This document shows, piece after piece, positions 13,942-18,755 of a DNA stretch of 18,755 nt. The notes beneath the pieces were generated by a model. The model searched no databases. It saw only the letters and a list, made by a program, of their open reading frames with translations, and was not told the origin of the DNA. The stretch comes from an uncultured Acetatifactor sp. (GTDB lineage: Bacteria; Bacillota; Clostridia; Lachnospirales; Lachnospiraceae), in NCBI GenBank assembly GCA_934436245.1, contig CAKSAM010000042.1, positions 1-18,755 on the forward strand, read 5' to 3'. The position numbers and the translations under genes are program-made. The first letter of the stretch is position 1, and each line of letters begins with the position of its first letter.

Positions 13942-15159
13942 ATGCTGCTTACATTAGTACCGCTGTTTGATGAAAATATGGCTGTCTGTGCCTATTCTTT
14001 TTTTACGCAGAGAGAGAATTATCTGCTGAATCCACTGCTGTTGGGAACGGCACAATTTGATGGTGCATCACAGATCACCGGGTTGGAATTGATCCAGAAG
14101 ATGGGGTTTGATACGTTGTCACAGGGGAAAGAGATTTTTGTACCGATCAGTAATATCTCTATTTTTGCGGATGTTGCGGAGCAGTGTGATGCGCCTCATA
14201 ATAAGATAGTGCTCTTGATTGACAATACGATTCCTCCGATCGAAATGTATGTGAATCGTCTGAAGGAATTGAAACAGGAAGGCTATAAGCTGGCTGCCCG
14301 AAAACTGGCTGTCAGTGATTTCGAGAACTATCGTGAAGTTCTGAAGCTGATGGATTATGTCCTGCTGAATAACCGGAAAATTGCTATCGACAAGGCAAAA
14401 ATTTATTTTGGGAAACTATTTCCCAATATCAGTCTTTGTGCCGGTAATATTGATACCATGGAGGACTTCGAGAGATTGAAGGAGACCGGCGGATATCGGT
14501 TCTATGAGGGTAAGTTCTATCGTGTTCCCATTACGAAGGGACAGACAGATGTGGCACCCTTGAAGGGCAATTATATTGACTTGTTAAATATTGTGAACAG
14601 TCCCGATTTTGAACTGACCACAGCAGCGGATATCATCAGCCGTGATACTGCACTTACCATTGATCTGTTGAAAATGGTTCAGCCGCTGGCTGTTAATTCA
14701 GAGATCACTTCCATCCGTCATGCAGCTGCCATGCTGGGACAGAGGGAGCTGAAAAAGTGGATCAATACTGCGGTAGCTAACGCACTGTATGCGGATAAGC
14801 CGAACGAGGTCACCAGGCTTTCCCTGCTCCGCGCAAAATTTGCTGAGAATCTGGCAGAAGCTTTTGGTCTGAAAGTACAGAAGGATGAATTGTTCCTGAT
14901 GGGACTGTTTTCGGTGTTGGATGTGATCCTTGAGAAGCCTATGGCTGAGGCATTGAAAGTAGTCCATGTGGCCGGAGAAATCAGCAATGCACTGATCTAT
15001 CGTATCGGAGTGCTGGCACCGGTGTATGATTTTATGCTGCAGTATGAGACTGCTAACTGGGCAGAGGTATCCCGGCTGATGCTGTTAAAAAATATTGATA
15101 TGGATACAGTATATGAAGCCTATACATCGGCATTAAAGTGGTATCGCACCGTACGCTGA
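13942..15159 (+). CDS. YuxH-like signalling protein: degenerate EAL plus HDOD
   Basis: A 405-residue cytoplasmic protein with the two-domain layout of the YuxH group. Residues 1 to about 200 resemble an EAL phosphodiesterase fold (LTLVPLFDENMAVCAYSFFT, later MEDFERLKETGGYRFYEGKF), but the catalytic EAL signature and most metal-binding acidic positions are not visible. Cyclic-di-GMP hydrolysis is therefore unlikely. Residues about 208-400 match HDOD: NYIDLLNIVNSPDF, DIISRDTALTIDLLKMV, SIRHAAAMLGQRELKKWI. HDOD domains are non-catalytic relatives of HD hydrolases and act in signalling. The start at 13942 is set by GGGAGGT (13929-13935), six bases upstream, even though the frame is open to 13873. 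It has its own promoter (13889-13917). No GGDEF or flagellar gene lies in the window to suggest the input. Confidence 0.85.
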   Translation: MLLTLVPLFDENMAVCAYSFFTQRENYLLNPLLLGTAQFDGASQITGLELIQKMGFDTLSQGKEIFVPISNISIFADVAEQCDAPHNKIVLLIDNTIPPIEMYVNRLKELKQEGYKLAARKLAVSDFENYREVLKLMDYVLLNNRKIAIDKAKIYFGKLFPNISLCAGNIDTMEDFERLKETGGYRFYEGKFYRVPITKGQTDVAPLKGNYIDLLNIVNSPDFELTTAADIISRDTALTIDLLKMVQPLAVNSEITSIRHAAAMLGQRELKKWINTAVANALYADKPNEVTRLSLLRAKFAENLAEAFGLKVQKDELFLMGLFSVLDVILEKPMAEALKVVHVAGEISNALIYRIGVLAPVYDFMLQYETANWAEVSRLMLLKNIDMDTVYEAYTSALKWYRTVR

Positions 15160-15177
15160 TTGTATTAAAAAATGTAC

Positions 15178-15206
15178 TTGTGTTTTGTATACATTTATGT
15201 TATTTT
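15178..15206 (+). promoter_or_regulatory. Possible promoter for the ECF S-component gene
   Basis: TTGTGT (15178-15183) and TATTTT (15201-15206) are 17 bases apart, about 100 bases before the start codon, leaving room for a structured leader. AT-richness makes chance matches common here. Confidence 0.35.
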
Positions 15207-15227
15207 CTTGAATGACTTGTAATTATA

Positions 15228-15286
15228 TCCTCCGGCAGTCCAAAGGACGCCAGATGGAGGAATAGTAGCAAAGGCGCAAAAAGCGC
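15228..15286 (+). promoter_or_regulatory. Structured 5' leader of the ECF S-component gene
   Basis: Hairpin 1 has three paired blocks: TCCTCC (15228-15233) with GGAGGA (15256-15261), GGC (15234-15236) with GCC (15249-15251), and GTCC (15238-15241) with GGAC (15245-15248). An AAA loop, one bulged A at 15237 and a four-base AGAT bulge at 15252-15255 complete it. Hairpin 2 is GCGC-AAAAA-GCGC (15274-15286), directly before the AAAGGA ribosome binding site at 15289-15294. ECF S-component genes are often under vitamin riboswitches, but I do not recognise this fold as a known class. Alternatively these are simple translation-modulating hairpins. Confidence 0.45.
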
Positions 15287-15303
15287 GGAAAGGAAAATTT
15301 CAT

Positions 15304-15918
15304 ATGAAAAAAACAAAGACACTTGAGATGGTACAATTGGCCGTACTCATCGCGATCATGCTAATCCTGGCATTTACACCCCTTGGATATCTGCGTATCG
15401 GACCGTTAGCAATCTCCCTGATGACCATTCCCGTAGTCATCGGTGCAATGATCTTGGGACCGGCAGGCGGAGCCGTACTGGGACTGGTATTCGGACTGAC
15501 CAGTTTTTACCAGTGTTTTGCCGGAGATCCTTTTGGAGCAGCTCTGGTTGCAATGAATCCGTTTTTCACTTTCCTGGTATGCATTCCTACCAGAACTCTG
15601 ATGGGATGGCTGTCCGGTGTGATCTTCAAGGCAATGTGGAAGATTGACAAGACGAAGACCGTAACTTACTTCGTGACCGGTCTGCTGGGAGCATTTATGA
15701 ACACACTGTTCTTCATGTCCACCCTGATGATCTGCTTTGGTCATACCGAGTATCTGCAGAGCATGAATGCAACCGGTGCCAATCTGTTTATGTTTGCCGT
15801 AGCGTTCTGTGGAGTTAACGGTGCACTGGAAATGCCTATGAGCTGTGTCGTAGGCGGTGGTGTAGCGAAGGCAGTCAGCGTAGCACTGAAGAAAAACGCA
15901 GCGATCGAAGAGCAGTAA
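15304..15918 (+). CDS. ECF transporter S component (vitamin uptake, substrate unassigned)
   Basis: A 204-residue membrane protein with about six hydrophobic helices. The helix-1 start (MVQLAVLIAIMLILAFTPLG), the loop YLRIGPLAISLMTIPVVIGA and helix LGPAGGAVLGLVFGLTSFYQ fit substrate-binding S components of energy-coupling-factor transporters (ECF_trnsprt family). These load a vitamin or precursor and hand it to the shared EcfA/EcfA'/EcfT module, which is not encoded in the window. The sequence style is closest in my recall to pantothenate/PanT-like members, but that is a guess; riboflavin, queuosine precursor or other substrates remain possible. The start is supported by AAAGGA at 15289-15294, nine bases upstream. 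It is preceded by a two-hairpin leader and closed by a bidirectional terminator at 15968-16003, so it is transcribed alone. Confidence 0.85.
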   Translation: MKKTKTLEMVQLAVLIAIMLILAFTPLGYLRIGPLAISLMTIPVVIGAMILGPAGGAVLGLVFGLTSFYQCFAGDPFGAALVAMNPFFTFLVCIPTRTLMGWLSGVIFKAMWKIDKTKTVTYFVTGLLGAFMNTLFFMSTLMICFGHTEYLQSMNATGANLFMFAVAFCGVNGALEMPMSCVVGGGVAKAVSVALKKNAAIEEQ

Positions 15919-15967
15919 TCGGATCTGAGAGTTACAGGAATGAAAAATAAATAGCAAAGAAGATAAG

Positions 15968-16003
15968 CCCCCGGGAGTATGACGAAACATCATGGCCCGG
16001 GGG
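15968..16003. terminator. Bidirectional terminator between convergent genes
   Basis: A perfect 8-bp GC stem CCCCCGGG (15968-15975) / CCCGGGGG (15996-16003) is extended inside by ATGA (15979-15982) / TCAT (15990-15993), with flanking AA/TT and an AT-rich TTATTATATA tail. It lies between the S-component gene and the minus-strand AlaX gene and can serve both. Confidence 0.8.
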
Positions 16004-16097
16004 TTATTATATAAAAATTGATTCAGATGGTGTTCAAACTGCCTCGTTAGGGAAAAATGTCTGATGCATTCCGCTCCGCTTCGGTCCGTGCCAGGGA

Positions 16098-17273
16098 TTA
16101 CAGGGAAGCCCACATTGTCCGCAGAGCCTCAGCTGTGGCACAGACATTGCCCTGGATCATGGGAGCGGATCCGCCACCTTTTGCGGAAAGTTCCCGGCGC
16201 ATACGGTCTGCCAGTTCCTGGCAGTTACAGGAAGCACTGCCTACAATAAAACGATATCCGTTTGTATCGTCTCCGGCAAAGATACCACAGTAACCGGAAT
16301 ATTTTCCGGTCAGGGTATTCACGGCGTTACGTAGGGCGATGGCATCCAGTTCACCGACGAAGAGAAGCACGTGGTGTACTTCTTCCGGGGAGGGGAGTGC
16401 GTCCATCTGTACGTTCAGCAGTTCCGCCTGCAGGGCATTGGCACGTTCTTTTTGCAGCCTTGACTCCTCTTTGGCGCGGGCAACAGCAGCCGCTACTTCC
16501 GGCTGCTTCGCAGAGAGCAGAGAAGAAATTGCCCAGACGGAATCCTGTTTTTCGGTATAGTCGGCCAGAGCACGGCCTCCACAGAGAATATTGATGCGGA
16601 CACCGCCTCTGTGGCTCTGGACATTTATGATTTTGATGAGACCAATCTGACCGGTGGTGTCTACATGGGGAGCACAGCAGGCACACAGATCCACGCCGGG
16701 GATCTCGACAATGCGGACATTTTCCGTGAGCGCCAGCTTGCTGCGGTAATTTAAGCTCACCAGTTCTTCGGAGGAGGGCCAGCTGATGTTGACCGGTAGA
16801 TTTTTCCAGACATAAGTGTTAGCCTCCTGTTCGATGAGACGCAGTTGTTCCAGAGAGACTTCTCCGTTCATATCCAGTGTCACTTCTCGGTCACTTAAGT
16901 GAAATCCTACGTTTTCCAGTCCGAAATGAGAGTGCAGTAAGCCGGAGATCATATGCTCACCGGTGTGCTGCTGCATGAAGTCAAACCGGTGGTTCCAGTC
17001 CACATGACCGGTAACCTCTGTGCCAACGGGAAGCTCACAGGCCAGTTTATGATACAGGATGCCCTGTTTAATGCTGACATCCAGTACTTCCAGCCCGTTC
17101 AGGGTGCCTTTGTCGGCGGACTGACCGCCTTCTTCCGGGAAAAAAGCGGAAGCGTCCAGAACGATCAGATAACAGTTTTCTTCTTTGGCTGGAATACATT
17201 CCGCCACCATAGCGGTAAAATCCGTCTGGTGAACATTTTCATAATATATTTTACGGGTTCCCTGGGAATTCAT
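16098..17273 (-). CDS. AlaX-type alanyl-tRNA editing protein with DHHA1 domain
   Basis: A 391-residue free-standing editing protein of the AlaRS-related AlaX (long) group, which hydrolyses mischarged Ser- or Gly-tRNA(Ala). In order: an N-terminal barrel (KIYYENVHQTDFTAMV, ASAFFPEEGGQSADKGTLNG), the zinc site HTGEH then CCAPHV (HxxxH and CxxxH), a coiled linker, and a C-terminal DHHA1 domain with GGGSAPMIQGNV, which aids tRNA binding. Start choice is uncertain. The frame is open to 17375, but a minus-strand promoter at 17326-17354 excludes that. ATG codons at 17297 and 17273 remain, neither with a strong ribosome binding site. I chose 17273 because the family N-terminus begins just before KIYYENV; the alternative adds eight residues. 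The gene is convergent with the S-component gene and divergent from carA. Confidence 0.9.
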   Translation of the reverse strand: MNSQGTRKIYYENVHQTDFTAMVAECIPAKEENCYLIVLDASAFFPEEGGQSADKGTLNGLEVLDVSIKQGILYHKLACELPVGTEVTGHVDWNHRFDFMQQHTGEHMISGLLHSHFGLENVGFHLSDREVTLDMNGEVSLEQLRLIEQEANTYVWKNLPVNISWPSSEELVSLNYRSKLALTENVRIVEIPGVDLCACCAPHVDTTGQIGLIKIINVQSHRGGVRINILCGGRALADYTEKQDSVWAISSLLSAKQPEVAAAVARAKEESRLQKERANALQAELLNVQMDALPSPEEVHHVLLFVGELDAIALRNAVNTLTGKYSGYCGIFAGDDTNGYRFIVGSASCNCQELADRMRRELSAKGGGSAPMIQGNVCATAEALRTMWASL

Positions 17274-17325
17274 TTGTGCATTGCTGATACGATCCATTAG
17301 ATATCTGTCCAATCTGTTATAAATT

Positions 17326-17354
17326 TTATTATGTAAACAGTACCGGGCATTCAA
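17326..17354 (-). promoter_or_regulatory. Promoter for the AlaX-type gene
   Basis: Reading the minus strand, TTGAAT (17349-17354) and TAATAA (17326-17331) are exactly 17 bases apart. This places transcription start near 17319, upstream of ATG 17297 and 17273 but inside the longest open frame. Confidence 0.45.
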
Positions 17355-17543
17355 TGAAGATACGGCGCTGTCCACAGGCCTTTGAATGGTTATCTCAAAA
17401 TAGAAAATACATAACTATTCTATATCAGATACTGTAGAAAAAGCAATGGAAAATGTAAGCTTTTACAAAGCTTTGGCAGATTCTCCAAGGAGTATTGAGA
17501 TTGCGTCAAGGTTTTTTGTGGGTTTTTATACCGAGAGGGTCTA

Positions 17544-17572
17544 TTGCGACGCCCATTTTTTTATGATATAAT
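17544..17572 (+). promoter_or_regulatory. Promoter for carA
   Basis: TTGCGA (17544-17549), 17 bases, then TGATATAAT with a perfect TATAAT (17567-17572) preceded by the extended -10 TGn. This is the best promoter in the window and predicts a leader of about 270 bases before the carA start. The gap between the AlaX promoter and this site (17355-17543) has no gene; it holds only an AAGCTTT/AAAGCTT inverted repeat at 17457-17473. Confidence 0.75.
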
Positions 17573-17593
17573 AAACCGATTATGCAGATACCA

Positions 17594-17753
17594 GATTTAA
17601 ACGGCAGAGGCCGACCGTGCTTGCACGGGGAGGCAGGTGCCGGTTTAAATCGCCAAAACATGAGGATGCAGCGATTTGCAAAGCAAATCCGCGGAAGCCG
17701 AATGTTTTCAGAATTGCGAGAGCTGCGAAGCAGCGGAGCAATTCGTAGGTATC
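17594..17753 (+). repeat. Array of palindromes in the carA leader
   Basis: Three hairpins stand in a row. First, GATTTAAACGGCA (17594-17606) pairs with TGCCGGTTTAAATC (17638-17651), one base longer, enclosing the perfect dyad CCGTGC-TT-GCACGG (17615-17628). Second, GATTTGC-AAA-GCAAATC (17673-17689). Third, GAATTGC (17711-17717) pairs with GCAATTC (17738-17744), enclosing GCTGC-GAA-GCAGC (17722-17734). GGTATC (17748-17753) can also pair with GATACC (17766-17771). I see no T-run after any of them and no PyrR-type or T-box motif. They look like dispersed palindromic repeats that have inserted in, or become, the carA leader. Confidence 0.7.
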
Positions 17754-17793
17754 GTAGACATTGCAGATACCCAGCGGAGCAATTCGTAGGTAT
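17731..17793 (+). repeat. 22-bp direct repeat, two copies, in the carA leader
   Basis: The 22 bases at 17731-17752 recur exactly at 17772-17793 (period 41). The unit begins CAGCGGAGCAATTCG and ends GTAT. The first copy is the 3' half of the third hairpin; the second has no matching 5' half next to it, so it looks like a partial duplication. A shorter repeat, TGCAGATACC, occurs at 17583-17592 and 17762-17771. Confidence 0.85.
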
Positions 17794-17850
17794 TGTAAGT
17801 TACTCAGAGAAATACAAACGTCGCAAAAAGCGGCAGAATGTGAGGAAAGA

Positions 17851-18755
17851 ATGAAGGCATTTTTGATTTTGGAAGATGGAACGGTGTTCGAAGGAACGCA
17901 CATCGGTGCAGACAAAGAGATCATCAGTGAAATCGTATTTAACACATCCATGGCCGGATATCTGGAGGTCCTGACGGATCCGTCCTATGCAGGACAGGCT
18001 GTATGCATGACTTACCCCCTGATCGGTAACTATGGCATATGCAGGGATGACTGCGAGTCGGAGAGACCCTGGCCGGATGGATTCATCGTCAGAGAGCTTT
18101 CACGTATTCCCAGCAACTTCCGCTGTGACTGCACAATACAGGAATACTTAGAGGAGAATGGCGTGCCCGGTATCGCCGGTATCGATACCCGTGCGCTGAC
18201 CAAGATCCTGCGTGAGAAGGGTACCATGAACGGTATGATCACCACCAACGAAGCCTATGACCTGAACGAGGTGCTTCCGAAGCTGAAGGAGTATACCACA
18301 GGCAAGGTCGTGGAAAAGGTGACCTGCAAGGAAAAATATGTGGTCAAGCCCACCACGGATCTGGTACAGAACGGACCTCTCTCCGGTGCAGCTCGTTTTG
18401 ATAAAGAAGCTTATGAAAAGGGCATCAGAGAGCCCAAGCCCGCACTGGTAACGGAGCTGTCCGGACAGGGACTGAAGGTAGCTCTGTTAGATCTGGGCGC
18501 CAAGAGAAATATCGCCAGATCTCTGGCAGAGAGAGGCTGTGAGGTGACCGTATATCCTGCTGGAACACCTGCACAAGAGATCATTGATGACGATCCCGAC
18601 GGCATCATGCTGAGTAACGGACCGGGAGACCCCAAGGAGTGTACCGGTGTGATCGCCGAGATCAAAAAGTTATACGACACCGAGATCCCTATTTTCGCAA
18701 TCTGTCTGGGACATCAGCTGATGGCTCTGGCTACCGGCGCAGATACCCATAAAAT
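17851..18755 (+). CDS. carA: Carbamoyl-phosphate synthase small (glutaminase) subunit, 5' part
   Basis: About 301 codons are present, with no stop before the window end; full-length CarA is about 350-380 residues. The start MKAFLILEDGTVFEGTHIGA, then EIVFNTSMAGYLEVLTDPSY and MTYPLIGNYGIC, is the CarA N-terminal domain. The class I glutamine amidotransferase half begins near residue 209 (GLKVALLDLGAKRNIARSL) with MLSNGPGDPKEC and the nucleophile elbow FAICLGHQLMALATG, whose Cys is catalytic. The protein releases ammonia from glutamine for CarB, feeding pyrimidine and arginine synthesis. AGG within GAGGAAAG (17842-17849) is five to six bases before the ATG. The catalytic His/Glu pair lies beyond the edge. 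carB is expected downstream. Expression starts at the 17544-17572 promoter through a long repeat-rich leader. Confidence 0.97.
   Translation, partial: MKAFLILEDGTVFEGTHIGADKEIISEIVFNTSMAGYLEVLTDPSYAGQAVCMTYPLIGNYGICRDDCESERPWPDGFIVRELSRIPSNFRCDCTIQEYLEENGVPGIAGIDTRALTKILREKGTMNGMITTNEAYDLNEVLPKLKEYTTGKVVEKVTCKEKYVVKPTTDLVQNGPLSGAARFDKEAYEKGIREPKPALVTELSGQGLKVALLDLGAKRNIARSLAERGCEVTVYPAGTPAQEIIDDDPDGIMLSNGPGDPKECTGVIAEIKKLYDTEIPIFAICLGHQLMALATGADTHK

Noticed and set aside
17274..17375. Longer N-terminus of the AlaX-type protein
   Set aside because: The extra 34 residues do not resemble the family N-terminus, and the best minus-strand promoter lies inside this stretch.
17446..17571. 41-codon plus-strand ORF ending inside the carA promoter
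   Set aside because: There is no clear ribosome binding site, it overlaps the -35 and -10 boxes, and its family is unknown.
17731..17793. Possible CRISPR-like repeats
   Set aside because: There are only two copies with a 19-base gap, no cas genes and no array; the second copy looks like a partial duplication of a hairpin arm.
17594..17850. PyrR-type attenuator of carA
   Set aside because: No PyrR binding-loop sequence and no terminator hairpin with T-run were found in the leader.
17582..17854. 90-codon plus-strand ORF in the carA leader
   Set aside because: It consists almost wholly of the palindromic and direct repeats, overlaps the carA start codon in another frame and has no ribosome binding site. 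The coding appearance is a by-product of the repeats.

Overview
The window looks like a chromosomal segment of an anaerobic, spore-forming Gram-positive of the class Clostridia, most likely family Lachnospiraceae. This rests on protein families (a DUF4317 protein, a Spo0A-type DNA-binding domain, a SpoVB/YtgP-like flippase, a YuxH-like EAL-HDOD protein, an ECF-transporter S component), on purine-rich Shine-Dalgarno sites (GGAGG, AGGAG) and on AT-rich intergenic DNA with TTGACA/TATAAT-like promoters. All assignments come from reading the sequence; no database was searched.

Layout. 1-3324: the 3' end of an SbcD/Mre11-type nuclease overlaps an SbcC/YhaN-type ATPase with two membrane helices in its coiled-coil region (DNA repair pair). 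3325-3666: a short unexplained coding-like fragment and a hairpin. 3667-4821 (-): DUF4317 protein. 5058-5390: small HEAT-repeat protein with a clear terminator. 5471-5640: a highly palindromic non-coding block. 5641-8754: a probable operon for a lipoprotein with SH3b and CAP domains and an ECF sigma factor fused to a transmembrane helix and an extracytoplasmic domain, closed by a strong terminator. 8787-9573: a four-helix membrane protein whose upstream region carries the same 34-nt motif found upstream of the lipoprotein gene. 9676-9864: doubtful small ORF. 9984-10511: a Spo0A-like DNA-binding protein with no receiver domain. 10703-13839: glgA (glycogen synthase) followed by a SpoVB/YtgP-like flippase. 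13942-15159: EAL-HDOD protein. 15304-15918: ECF S component behind a structured leader. 16098-17273 (-): AlaX-type alanyl-tRNA editing protein. 17851-end: carA, cut by the window edge, behind a roughly 270-nt leader full of inverted and direct repeats.

The most interesting unit is 5641-9573. The sigma factor lies within a single polypeptide that is predicted to be membrane-anchored, no separate anti-sigma gene is visible, and a near-identical, ECF-promoter-like motif precedes both its own operon and the next membrane-protein gene. I infer a compact, self-regulated cell-envelope signalling system whose local regulon is the SH3b/CAP lipoprotein, the sigma factor itself and the membrane protein at 8890-9573. 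The receiver-less Spo0A homologue next door and the palindromic carA leader are the next most notable items. I saw no tRNA, rRNA, CRISPR array, insertion sequence or phage gene.
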